This document shows positions 14,721-21,460 of a DNA stretch of 21,699 nt, piece after piece. Source of the DNA: an uncultured Oscillospiraceae bacterium. GTDB lineage: Bacteria > Bacillota > Clostridia > Oscillospirales > Ruminococcaceae. How positions within the stretch are numbered: the stretch's first letter is position 1; every line of letters starts with the position of its first letter. The DNA lies in assembly GCA_910587135.1 (NCBI GenBank), contig CAJULF010000045.1:1-21699 (forward strand). Reading direction: 5' to 3'. Under the pieces are notes generated by a model. The model saw nothing but the letters and a program-made list of their open reading frames with translations, was not told where the DNA came from and did no database searches. The position numbers and the translations under genes are program-made.

Positions 14721-15707
14721 TTATCTGTTTGTGGACTCGCGTTCTGCTATCTCAAAATCCAGCTTTGTTATTCTCGGCACGGAATCGTGGCGGTTTATCG
14801 CCGAAAGCAGCATTCGCGCCGCCTCGATGCCCGACGTCTTGTAGTGAAGATGAGCGGATGTAAGATAAACAGCGGTTATACGTCCCAGGACAGAATCCCC
14901 CACTCCGCAAACCATAAGCTCTGACGGAACTTTTATATCCGCTTCCGCGCAGTATAGCAGTGCACCCGCGGCAATGTTGTCGGTTGCGCAAAACAGACAG
15001 TCCGGTTTGTTTCTGCCCGATAGGATACGCTTAGCCTGCTCATATCCGGAATCTATCGTAAATTCCGCAACGGCTTTGTGCTTTTCCGATATGGCGATAT
15101 TCGCTTCGGAAAGAGCTTTTGTGAAACCGTCGCTGCGTTCCGCTCCCGCCGCTTTGTCGTCAAGCGTTACCCCGATATAGGCAGGTTTTTTCGCGCCCTT
15201 CTCCAGCATGAGCTTGGTCAGCGCGTAAGCTGCGCCGCGGTCGTCATGGCATACACAGTTAAAGCCCTTATAAGACTGTCCGACGATCACCACGGGAATA
15301 CGCATTTTATTTAGTATGCTTTTGTGCAGCGGGGTGAAAACGGTTGCAATCAAAATTACACCGTCCACACGGTTATGCCGGAACAGATCGAGATATTCCA
15401 CCTCTTTTTGATAGTCGTTGGCAGTATTGACAAGCAGCATCTCATAACCGTCCTCACTCAGCACCTGACTTATTCCCTCGGTAACGCGCGCACAGCTTTC
15501 GCTTGAGAGCTTAGGCATGATTACTCCCACCAGTTTTGTCACCTTAGTGCGGATATTCTGCGCCGAAACGCTCGGCGAATATCCTGTTTTTTCAATCGCC
15601 TTTTCAATAAGCTGCCGCTTGTCCTCGGCAAGATATCCGTTATTGAAGTATCTGCTGACCGCCGATTTGGAAACTCCCGCGATTTTTGCGAATTCTGTTA
15701 TATTCAT
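14721..15707 (-). CDS. scrR: LacI-family sucrose operon repressor (ScrR)
   Basis: A 328-residue LacI/GalR regulator. The N-terminal helix-turn-helix is residues 2-22 (ITEFAKIAGVSKSAVSRYF), followed by the hinge and a periplasmic-binding-protein-like effector domain (KLVGVIMPKLSSESCARV, then VDGVILIATVF and NRVDG-type motifs). It lies immediately upstream of scrA in the same direction with its own promoter and shares operator half-sites with it, so it probably represses both and responds to a sugar or sugar phosphate. Start 15707 follows a GGCGGG site and gives the standard family N-terminus; the frame continues 12 codons upstream without support. Confidence 0.9.
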   Translation of the reverse strand: MNITEFAKIAGVSKSAVSRYFNNGYLAEDKRQLIEKAIEKTGYSPSVSAQNIRTKVTKLVGVIMPKLSSESCARVTEGISQVLSEDGYEMLLVNTANDYQKEVEYLDLFRHNRVDGVILIATVFTPLHKSILNKMRIPVVIVGQSYKGFNCVCHDDRGAAYALTKLMLEKGAKKPAYIGVTLDDKAAGAERSDGFTKALSEANIAISEKHKAVAEFTIDSGYEQAKRILSGRNKPDCLFCATDNIAAGALLYCAEADIKVPSELMVCGVGDSVLGRITAVYLTSAHLHYKTSGIEAARMLLSAINRHDSVPRITKLDFEIAERESTNR

Positions 15708-15727
15708 ATGAATTCCCGCCTTTTTGG

Positions 15728-15774
15728 TGTGATATCGTTTCATATATTATATCACATTATCCGACAAAAATCAA
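15728..15774 (-). promoter_or_regulatory. scrR promoter with overlapping operator
   Basis: On the minus strand TTGATT (15769-15774) and TATAAT (15746-15751) are 17 bp apart. An inverted repeat with half-sites TGTGATAT and ATATCACA (15728-15756) overlaps the -10, with TGAAACGATATCA inside it resembling a LacI-family dyad. This arrangement indicates autoregulation. Confidence 0.7.
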
Positions 15775-15955
15775 GAGGCTTTTTTCCAAGTATCAATCCT
15801 TAACGACTCCCGCAAATTCGCACACGGTATTTTTCTTATACGTTTTTAACAGAAAGATTTGAACAGGTTGGATCGTATCACCTGTAAAAGTTAATATGGT
15901 ATGCTATTTCGCTGCAAAGTTGTACAGGCTGCCCCTTAAGGGTGTTTTCGTATAT

Positions 15956-15997
15956 AATACAAAATGACCGCATCTTCCGGTGCGGTCATTTTGTATT
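15956..15997. terminator. Long perfect hairpin, probable terminator of the udp-like unit
   Basis: A 17-bp perfect stem pairs AATACAAAATGACCGCA (15956-15972) with TGCGGTCATTTTGTATT (15981-15997) around an 8-nt loop. It lies 117 bp past the stop of the minus-strand phosphorylase gene. A/T-rich stem bases give U-rich ends both ways. The rest of 15775-16113 has no gene I can support; a 34-codon open minus-strand stretch near 15795-15900 has no start codon. Confidence 0.6.
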
Positions 15998-16113
15998 ATG
16001 GGCAGTGCTGTTTTAATGCGGGTTTATCTTGGTATCATTAAATATTTTATACTCCGTAAAACAAAAAGCTGTTGGATACGTGATTTTTCCCGATTTTGCG
16101 GATGTTTCAGCCC

Positions 16114-16899
16114 TTAATTGTCGACTATAATCAGCTTTCTTATCGCGCCGATAGCACACCTTATTCCTCTGTCTGTACTGTCGCAATTCTTATCGGGCAG
16201 ACCCGCGTTGGTGCGCTCCACATTCCACAAAGCCGTCATTACCGCGCCCGCGCGAACCCCGCGCAGCAGAGCCACCGAGAATATAGCCGCCGATTCCATC
16301 TCGCTGGTAAGGCAGCCGCAGCGTATATATCCTTCCCAAGCCGCGTTCAGCTTTGAAGCCACCGCGGTATTGTTCGGGTCTATTTCGCCGTAAAAATTAT
16401 CCTTGCAGTGAACTACACCCACATGACAGCGGTTTCCGTCCTCATTGGTGGAAAGCTCGTCACCCGCGTCTTTCAGCGCCCTCGTGACCTCAAAATCAGC
16501 AACTGCGGGATAGCCGTCGGGGATGTATTCGTGACTTGTGCCCTCGCTTCGCACCGCCGCGCTTGCCACAAGCAAATCTCCGCCGACTACCTTAAGATTT
16601 ATCCCACCACTTGTGCCTACCCTTATAAACGTATCCGCGCCGCTCTCTATAAGCTCCTCCACGGCGATTGCCGCCGAGGGACCTCCTATTCCCGTAGAAC
16701 ATACGCTTACCTTTACTCCGCCGAGATAACCCGTATAAACATTATACTCGCGGTTGCATGCTATCTGCTTAGCGTTTTCGAGATACTCCGCGATAAGTGG
16801 AACTCTCCCCGGATCGCCCGGCAGGATAACATACCGTCCAACATCACCGTTCCTGATTTTCAGATGAAAACGGATATCCTTTGAAATAATGGTACTCAC
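16114..16899 (-). CDS. udp: Uridine phosphorylase-like nucleoside phosphorylase
   Basis: A 261-residue PNP/UDP-family phosphorylase, releasing a base from a nucleoside with phosphate in pyrimidine salvage. It shows LPGDPGRVPLIAEYL near residues 26-40 (phosphate site), STGIGGPSAAIAVEEL near 68-83, RVGTSGG near 92-98, and SEMESAAIFSVA in the C-terminal half (ribose-binding Met-Glu). The NP-I family fold and length fit uridine phosphorylase best; purine-specific relatives are less likely. The start codon is GTG at 16897-16899 with GGAGG upstream. It begins 3 nt after the membrane-protein stop, so the two are co-translated. Confidence 0.88.
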   Translation of the reverse strand: MSTIISKDIRFHLKIRNGDVGRYVILPGDPGRVPLIAEYLENAKQIACNREYNVYTGYLGGVKVSVCSTGIGGPSAAIAVEELIESGADTFIRVGTSGGINLKVVGGDLLVASAAVRSEGTSHEYIPDGYPAVADFEVTRALKDAGDELSTNEDGNRCHVGVVHCKDNFYGEIDPNNTAVASKLNAAWEGYIRCGCLTSEMESAAIFSVALLRGVRAGAVMTALWNVERTNAGLPDKNCDSTDRGIRCAIGAIRKLIIVDN

Positions 16900-16902
16900 A
16901 GC

Positions 16903-17433
16903 TTATTCCTCCTCGTTCTTTGACAAAATTGAGGGAGCTATCTCCCGGTCCTTTGCCGCCTGCTTCTCCAGCCATTTCGGAAGATTTATCAGCAGCATTA
17001 TAACGAATGTGATAATCGTGATAAAGATGCAGGGCATATACAGCACCGATGGTCCGTTGTTTTCGGGTATCTGAGCGAACATGACCTGAAACAGAAAATA
17101 GGTGACCACCGTCCCCACTGTTGCGGCTCCATGTATACACAGCGCTATTTTTGAATGCCCGAGCATAACCACAAATGTACCGATAACATAAACCGCCGAT
17201 GTGGCAAGCCACATATACATTGCCGCATCTTTAATCTCCGCCGACATTATTATCGAGCCGAAAACCCCAAGACACAGCGCAAAGATAGACGTTAATATAA
17301 TCTCGATTATCTTAAGCACAATAACAATTACCCTTGCCGCGCCCTCTCCCTGATCCTTCACAAAGAAATAAAACGGTTCTTTTTCGGGTGTTTTGTCAGC
17401 CTTTTTATTGGACAGCTTTACGTTTTTTCTCAT
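16903..17433 (-). CDS. Four-helix membrane protein of unknown function
   Basis: A 176-residue protein with a basic N-terminus (MRKNVKLSNKKADK) and four hydrophobic segments: VIVIVLKIIEIILTSIFALC, MYMWLATSAVYVIGTFVVML, a third around HGAATVGTVVTYFLFQVMF, and MPCIFITIITFVIMLLI. It ends in a charged tail (AAKDREIAPSILSKNEEE). I recognise no family. The frame is open further upstream, but the promoter at 17524-17552 places the transcript start near 17517, supporting the start at 17433. It directly precedes the uridine-phosphorylase-like gene in one unit. A role in nucleoside handling is possible but unsupported by sequence. Confidence 0.75.
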   Translation of the reverse strand: MRKNVKLSNKKADKTPEKEPFYFFVKDQGEGAARVIVIVLKIIEIILTSIFALCLGVFGSIIMSAEIKDAAMYMWLATSAVYVIGTFVVMLGHSKIALCIHGAATVGTVVTYFLFQVMFAQIPENNGPSVLYMPCIFITIITFVIMLLINLPKWLEKQAAKDREIAPSILSKNEEE

Positions 17434-17523
17434 TTTACAAATTACGCTCCCGTTTCGGAAGCGCTCTCCTTTCGGGTTTGCTGACGGCAATACTGTACCG
17501 TCCCGCTGCATTCTGCATTTTTT

Positions 17524-17552
17524 ATTGTAACATATATTGGCGAAAAAATCAA
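17524..17552 (-). promoter_or_regulatory. Promoter of the membrane protein/udp unit
   Basis: On the minus strand TTGATT (17547-17552) and TACAAT (17524-17529) are 17 bp apart. The -35 ends 14 bp from the palindrome that borders repeat copy C. Confidence 0.75.
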
Positions 17553-17565
17553 GTGAAAAAAGTAA

Positions 17566-17968
17566 AAGCATTGTTATGCTTCAGACTGTATATAAAGGTT
17601 GACCTAAGGCTAATTATTTAAGGCAACACCGCACAAAGCCCGCGCTTCGCGCTTTGCACGCATCTTGCTTGCATATTTTCCGTCATATTGCACAAGTTCT
17701 CCTTGGCGGGCGTCAGCCCGCCGGCGTCGAGCTTGTACAATCTGACGAAAAACCTGACGGCGCAATCTGCGCACAAGCTTTGTGCGGTATTGCCTTAAAA
17801 AAATTTCAAAATTTCCGCATTCACGCTCCGCTTCACTTCGTTTCGCTCTGCGCGACTGCGGAAACCGTACACATTTGCCTTTCGGCAAATGTGTACTTTT
17901 TGAAATTTAATGCGCCGACATTGCGTTGTCAATAGGCTTTTTCTACAGACTGAAGCATTGTTATGCTT
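17566..17968 (+). repeat. Structured repeat copy C with 16-bp palindromic direct repeats
   Basis: The element runs 17582-17952. It starts CAGACTGTATATAAAGG and ends CTTTTTCTACAGACTG, giving terminal inverted repeats CAG(A/T)CTGTA. It is bordered by two identical 16-bp copies of AAGCATTGTTATGCTT (17566-17581 and 17953-17968), itself a hairpin. It is 371 bp long only because a second element (17622-17794) and its 4-bp duplication are inserted; without them it is 194 bp. Stem 2 is GTACACATTTGCC-TTTC-GGCAAATGTGTAC, different from other copies but fully paired. It lies between the divergent membrane-protein and DUF2508 promoters. Confidence 0.88.
17618..17798. mobile_element. 173-bp miniature inverted-repeat element inserted at TTAA
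   Basis: The element at 17622-17794 has 18-bp terminal inverted repeats (GGCAAYACCGCACAAAGC, one mismatch) and is flanked by TTAA on both sides (17618-17621, 17795-17798). Removing it and one TTAA restores the ATTATTTAAAAAAATTTC stretch seen in copies A and B, which proves insertion. The interior is a long imperfect palindrome: TCCGTCATATTGCACAAG pairs with CTTGTACAATCTGACGA, with a GGCGGGC-GTCA-GCCCGCC hairpin at the centre. It has no coding capacity. The mobilising enzyme is not in the window. Confidence 0.85.
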
Positions 17969-18015
17969 TTTACATACATGGATTTTAAATTTTTTTAAAA
18001 TCCGCATTTAATATA

Positions 18016-18044
18016 TTGAGTTAAAACCGGAAAAAATTTATGAT
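18016..18044 (+). promoter_or_regulatory. Promoter of the DUF2508 gene
   Basis: TTGAGT (18016-18021) and TATGAT (18039-18044) are 17 bp apart. An A/T-rich inverted repeat (GGATTTTAAA against TTTAAAATCC, 17980-18003) lies just upstream. A GGAGGT site precedes the gene. Confidence 0.55.
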
Positions 18045-18102
18045 TTTACAGTAATAAATGTATGTCTAATTTAATAGAATTAAAAAAACGGAGGTACATA
18101 TC

Positions 18103-18375
18103 ATGAGGCTTCAACTGTCAAATATTTTTTCTGTGTGGAACAAGAAATCCGAACCGGACAAGCGCGAGGAATTTGAAAGGCGCTGTTCTGAGCTGACAAA
18201 CCGTCTTGAGGATATACGCGCCTGCTTTGATATGACGGAAGATAACGATGCGATAGATGCCCTTATTTTTGAGGAGAACGCCGTAATGTCCCGTCTGGCG
18301 CTGCTTTACAAACAGGCGCGTGAGGAGGGAATCTCATTGGAGCATTTCGAGCGGGAAAGGCGAAAACAGATTTGA
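18103..18375 (+). CDS. DUF2508-family small protein
   Basis: A 90-residue, highly charged, helical protein. The region from about residue 25 (RRCSELTNRLEDIRACFDM) through the C-terminal KQAREEGIS stretch fits the DUF2508 (YaaL-like) pattern of an acidic helical domain ending in a KAREEGI-like motif. No function is established for this family; in other Firmicutes it often lies near recombination genes, which is not the case here. The start has GGAGGT 9 nt upstream. Repeat copy D and a hairpin terminator follow. Confidence 0.8.
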   Translation: MRLQLSNIFSVWNKKSEPDKREEFERRCSELTNRLEDIRACFDMTEDNDAIDALIFEENAVMSRLALLYKQAREEGISLEHFERERRKQI

Positions 18376-18421
18376 ATTCGCAGGACAGCTTTACGGAGAA
18401 AGTTTTTACACAAGACTACAT

Positions 18422-18517
18422 CAGCTCGTATATAAAGGTTGACCAAAATTGGATTATTTAAAAAATTCAAAATTTCATGTGCCGACACTTCGCGGCAAAT
18501 TGGTTTTTTCCGCAAAG
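18422..18517 (+). repeat. Structured repeat copy D, internally deleted
   Basis: The left end (CAGCTCGTATATAAAGGTTG, then GGATTATTTAAAAAATTC) is fused directly to the right part (AAAATTTCATGTGCCGACA). Both internal hairpins are missing; the junction is at the AATTTC shared by the two inner repeats, consistent with deletion between them. The right terminus has drifted (TTTTTTCCGCAAAGTA). It lies between the converging DUF2508 and flavin reductase genes. Confidence 0.7.
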
Positions 18518-18518
18518 T

Positions 18519-18550
18519 AATCTCGGCTTCTGTATGGGGAAGCCGAGATT
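18519..18550. terminator. Bidirectional terminator between DUF2508 and flavin reductase genes
   Basis: A 12-bp perfect stem pairs AATCTCGGCTTC with GAAGCCGAGATT around an 8-nt loop. In the plus direction it is followed by GCTTAATTTTTCTTG. On the minus strand it begins 2 bp after the flavin reductase stop. Confidence 0.75.
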
Positions 18551-18552
18551 GC

Positions 18553-19143
18553 TTAATTTTTCTTGTATTTTGGGTTTTTGGGGCGCTTTGGCTTCACCGA
18601 AAAGCCGAAGCTGCCGATTTTCTTTCCAAGAGCGAAATAGCTTCCGTGGGCGTAAGCCATCAGACCCGCCTGCTCTATCCGCAAACGCCCGCGCTCGTCC
18701 AGCAAATTTGTCGCGACGTTTACCGCCAGTATATCCGCCATAAACATATCGTGAGAGCCAAGGGGGATTATCCCCGTTACCCTGCACTCCATTGAAATAG
18801 GGCTTTGTGCTATCTGAGGCGCGGAAATCAATCCGCTTTCCTGAGGTACAAGCTTCATTTTTGCCAGCTTGTCCTCGGTTTTGCCCGATTTTATACCGCA
18901 ATAGTCAACCTGCCTTACAAAGCTTGAGGGCATCATGTTTATCACAAACTCACCCGATTTCTTTATTATTTCGTATGAGTTTCTTTCGCTCCTTAGCGAG
19001 ATATAGGTTTTGGGCGGGTCGGAACAGGTTATTCCCGTCCATGCGACGGTAAGCGCAGTCGGCTTTTCCATAGTCCCGCAGGACACCAGCACCGCAGGTA
19101 CGGGTGACAGCAGCGTTCCGCCCTTCCATTGTACTTTTTCCAT
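18553..19143 (-). CDS. Flavin reductase-family (FMN-binding split-barrel) protein
   Basis: A 196-residue protein of the DIM6/NTAB flavin reductase family, which binds FMN and typically reduces flavin with NAD(P)H or acts as a flavoprotein oxidoreductase. Seen features are SPVPAVLVSCGTMEKPTALT near residues 13-32, SLRSERNSYEIIKKSGEFVI near 50-69 with the phosphate-contacting Ser/Asn, and MECRVTGIIPLGSHDMFMAD around 120-140. The C-terminal tail is basic (KPKRPKNPKYKKN). The exact substrate is unknown. The start at 19143 overlaps the stop of a 37-codon upstream ORF as TAATG, with an AAGGAAG site. Confidence 0.88.
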   Translation of the reverse strand: MEKVQWKGGTLLSPVPAVLVSCGTMEKPTALTVAWTGITCSDPPKTYISLRSERNSYEIIKKSGEFVINMMPSSFVRQVDYCGIKSGKTEDKLAKMKLVPQESGLISAPQIAQSPISMECRVTGIIPLGSHDMFMADILAVNVATNLLDERGRLRIEQAGLMAYAHGSYFALGKKIGSFGFSVKPKRPKNPKYKKN

Positions 19144-19256
19144 TATTTTCTTCCTTCCACGCGCGGCAAGGTATTTGACCTGCCGCTTTTTATATTTTCA
19201 AAAAGCATTCCGAACAGCCGATTATCAGAAACATACAAATCGTGTATTAAGTTCAT
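19143..19256 (-). CDS. Candidate 37-residue ORF coupled to the flavin reductase gene
   Basis: On the minus strand an ATG at 19256 opens a 37-codon frame (MNLIHDLYVSDNRLFGMLFE, then NIKSGRSNTLPRVEGRK) whose TAA overlaps the flavin reductase ATG as TAATG. It is downstream of a good promoter (19333-19361), so it would be transcribed. The ribosome-binding site is weak (ACGG). A hairpin (GCGGCAGGT against ACCTTGCCGC) falls within it. It may be a small protein, a translational-coupling leader, or chance. Confidence 0.35.
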   Translation of the reverse strand: MNLIHDLYVSDNRLFGMLFENIKSGRSNTLPRVEGRK

Positions 19257-19332
19257 ATGCCGTCAGATTTTCGGGAGCAAATTCATGTTATGTAATGTAT
19301 GCCGCAAAGAAAAAATCCAAAATATAATCAAT

Positions 19333-19361
19333 ATTATACACCAAAACTCAAAGAAATTCAA
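19333..19361 (-). promoter_or_regulatory. Promoter of the flavin reductase gene
   Basis: On the minus strand TTGAAT (19356-19361) and TATAAT (19333-19338) are 17 bp apart. The predicted leader is ~180 nt and includes the 37-codon ORF. Confidence 0.75.
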
Positions 19362-19448
19362 TAGGTATTGAACGTAAAATCAAAAGATTATTAAAAAAAC
19401 CGCTCCGCGTTGCGTTAATAATCCAAAACGCGGGTATGCAGACCGCGT

Positions 19449-19673
19449 CAGATTGTAGAAAAAAGCTTATATGCCGCCAATGTCGGCGCATGAAATTTCA
19501 AAAAGTGTCGGAATTTGCTTAGCAAATTCCGACCGGTTCCCGCAATCGCGCAAAGCGAAACGGAGTGAAGCGGAGCGTGATTGCGGGAATTTTGAAATTT
19601 TTTTAAATAATCAGCCTTAGGTCAACATCACTTAACAGAAGCACAGCTTAGGTCAACATTTATATATGGTCTT
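19449..19673 (-). repeat. Structured repeat copy E (reverse orientation)
   Basis: A 225-bp copy. Its right end is CAGATTGTAG (19449). Its left end reads AGACCATATATAAATGTTGA on the minus strand. A 31-bp segment including GTTGACCTAAG is duplicated near the left end, which explains the extra length over 194 bp. Stem 2 is TCGGAATTTGC-TTA-GCAAATTCCGA. Stem 1 pairs TTCCCGCAATC with GATTGCGGGAA. The flanks carry related but degraded GTCTGC/CCCGC palindromes. It lies downstream of the nifU-type gene. Confidence 0.8.
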
Positions 19674-19697
19674 AGGCGGGCAGACAGCACTCGCCCA

Positions 19698-20126
19698 TTA
19701 TTCTCCGCAATGCTCGCAGTCATGCTCCTGCGGGAAAAGCGATTCGTCGTAGGAAATCCCGTTTTTATCGTAATAGTCCTTTATTGCCGCCTTTACCGCC
19801 TCCTCGGCAAGCACCGAGCAATGTATTTTATGGGGAGGCAGACCGTCCAGAGCCTCCACCACCGCTTTGTTTGTAAGGTCCAGCGCCTGCGAGATCGGCT
19901 TGCCCTTTATCATCTCCGTAGCCATGCTGCTGCTTGCTATTGCCGAGCCGCAGCCGAATGTGCTGAATTTCACGTCCTCTATGATATCGCCGTTGATTTT
20001 CAGGAATATCTTCATAATATCCCCGCACTTTGCGTTGCCCACCTCTCCGATACCGTCCGCGTCCTCCATTGTTCCTACGTTTCTCGGATTTGTGAAATGA
20101 TCCATAACTTTTTCACTGTATAACAT
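19698..20126 (-). CDS. nifU: NifU/IscU-type Fe-S cluster assembly scaffold
   Basis: A 142-residue scaffold protein on which [2Fe-2S] and [4Fe-4S] clusters are built before transfer. The three conserved cluster cysteines are C34 (NAKCGD), C59 (TFGCGSA) and C103 (HCSVLAEEA), with the Asp after the first Cys. A short extra tail ends CEHCGE (C137, C140), which is a common clostridial feature. It overlaps the cysteine desulfurase gene by 14 bp, so the pair is co-translated. It belongs to the IscU-like N-terminal domain type, without the additional NifU domains. Confidence 0.93.
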   Translation of the reverse strand: MLYSEKVMDHFTNPRNVGTMEDADGIGEVGNAKCGDIMKIFLKINGDIIEDVKFSTFGCGSAIASSSMATEMIKGKPISQALDLTNKAVVEALDGLPPHKIHCSVLAEEAVKAAIKDYYDKNGISYDESLFPQEHDCEHCGE

Positions 20127-21300
20127 ATTTTCTCTTGCCCTCCCGTAAATCCTGCCAGACAGGCGATATATTTCTGAGATAATCCACGACCTCCGGTACG
20201 GTCTTTATTATAGTTTCGACCTCTTCATCGGTATTGTACGCGGACAAAGTTAACCTGAGCGACCCGTGCGCCACCTCGTGCGGTCTGCCTATCGCCAGCA
20301 GAACATGGCTCGGATCAAGCGAACCCGATGTGCAGGCAGAACCCGACGAGCCGCATATGCCTTTGATATCGAGAAGCAGCAGCAGACTTTCGCCTTCAAT
20401 TCCCTCAAAGCACATATTCACATTTCCCGGCAGACGCTTTTCAGCGGCTCCGTTCAATACCGAATGAGGAATTTTTGATAATCCCTCTATCAGCCTGTTC
20501 CGCATTTTTGTCAGCTCTGCGCCGTTTTTTTCAATAGCCGCGGTTGCCTCCTTGAGCGCCGCCGCCATTCCGACTATCGCGGGAATGTTCTCTGTACCCC
20601 CGCGCCGTCCGCGCTCCTGCGCTCCGCCCTCTATAAGAACCGACGGAGTAATGCCCTTTCGCACGTAGAGCGCTCCCGTGCCCTTAGGCCCGTGAAATTT
20701 ATGGGCGGCAAGCGAAAGCATATCGCAGCCCAGTTCGTTAACATCAACAGGAATATGCCCCACTGCCTGAACCGCGTCTGTGTGGAATAAAACCCCTCTC
20801 TCCCTGCAAACCGCCGCGATTTCCTTTATCGGCATAACCGTACCAATCTCATTGTTGGCGGTCATAACAGTTACAAGGGCGGTATCGGGACGGATCGCCG
20901 CCCTGACATCCTCAGGGTTTACAAATCCCTCTCCGTCCACGTCAAGCAGAGTTACCTCAAAACCGCGCTTTTCCAGTTTTTTCAAGGTATGCAGCACGGC
21001 ATGGTGCTCTATCTTATCCGAAACGATATGCTTTTTGCCCTTGCGCTCGCCAAGCTCTGCCGCCGTAAACAGTGCCTGATTATCCGCTTCGCTGCCGCCC
21101 GACGTAAAGTAGACTTCCTTTACGTCCGCGCCAATGCAGTCCGCAATATCTTTTCTGGCATTGAACAAAGCCGCCGCCGCCTCCTGCCCCGCGGTATGCA
21201 GTGAGGACGGGTTGCCGAAGCTCTCCTCCATAAAAGGCAGCATTGCTTCCAATGCGGTTCTGCTGAGCTTTGTTGTTGCCGCGTTATCCGCATATATCAT
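20113..21300 (-). CDS. nifS: Cysteine desulfurase (NifS/IscS type)
   Basis: A 395-residue PLP enzyme that removes sulfur from cysteine and hands it to the scaffold made by the next gene. The family start is MIYADNAATT; the PLP-lysine is K201 (AAHKFHGPKG); the mobile active-site loop carries C323 (SSGSACTSGSLDPSH). ANNEIGT and HTDAVQAVG are also intact. Start 21300 follows a GGGTGAT site; an upstream in-frame ATG at 21345 lies inside the likely leader and would add a 15-residue extension not typical of the family. A consensus promoter and an inverted repeat lie just upstream, but no iscR gene is visible in the window. Confidence 0.94.
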   Translation of the reverse strand: MIYADNAATTKLSRTALEAMLPFMEESFGNPSSLHTAGQEAAAALFNARKDIADCIGADVKEVYFTSGGSEADNQALFTAAELGERKGKKHIVSDKIEHHAVLHTLKKLEKRGFEVTLLDVDGEGFVNPEDVRAAIRPDTALVTVMTANNEIGTVMPIKEIAAVCRERGVLFHTDAVQAVGHIPVDVNELGCDMLSLAAHKFHGPKGTGALYVRKGITPSVLIEGGAQERGRRGGTENIPAIVGMAAALKEATAAIEKNGAELTKMRNRLIEGLSKIPHSVLNGAAEKRLPGNVNMCFEGIEGESLLLLLDIKGICGSSGSACTSGSLDPSHVLLAIGRPHEVAHGSLRLTLSAYNTDEEVETIIKTVPEVVDYLRNISPVWQDLREGKRKYVIQ

Positions 21301-21345
21301 TCTATCACCCGATTTCAATAATATCATCGCTTCAGGGGAATACAT

Positions 21346-21397
21346 ATAATCCCTATCAGCTTAATAGGATTATACCACATTTAATAATTTTTGTCAA
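21346..21397 (-). promoter_or_regulatory. nifS-nifU promoter with overlapping inverted repeat
   Basis: On the minus strand TTGACA (21392-21397) and TATAAT (21369-21374) are 17 bp apart, a perfect consensus. An inverted repeat (ATAATCCCTAT at 21346-21356 against ATAGGATTAT at 21364-21373) covers the -10 and start point. That is a typical repressor position, possibly for an Fe-S or iron-responsive regulator. Confidence 0.75.
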
Positions 21398-21460
21398 TAG
21401 TATTCCCGAAAAAACAGGAAATATGCGAGCCGAATAATTGGGCGAGGAGAACTGTGCGGG

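Noticed and set aside
15795..15900. A 34-codon open minus-strand stretch after the scrR promoter
   Set aside because: It follows directly on a stop codon, has no start codon or ribosome-binding site, and matches no family I recognise.
19161..19190. Hairpin GCGGCAAGGT/ACCTGCCGC followed by TTTTT as a plus-strand terminator
   Set aside because: There is no plus-strand gene upstream, and the sequence lies inside the minus-strand leader and the 37-codon ORF.
19144..19330. An FMN riboswitch before the flavin reductase
   Set aside because: The conserved AGGGGCAGGGTGAAA-type core of that class is not visible.
19285..19371. A 28-residue plus-strand ORF with a CxxC pair (MLCNVCRKEK)
   Set aside because: No ribosome-binding site; it overlaps the minus-strand flavin reductase promoter and leader and is A/T-rich chance-like sequence.
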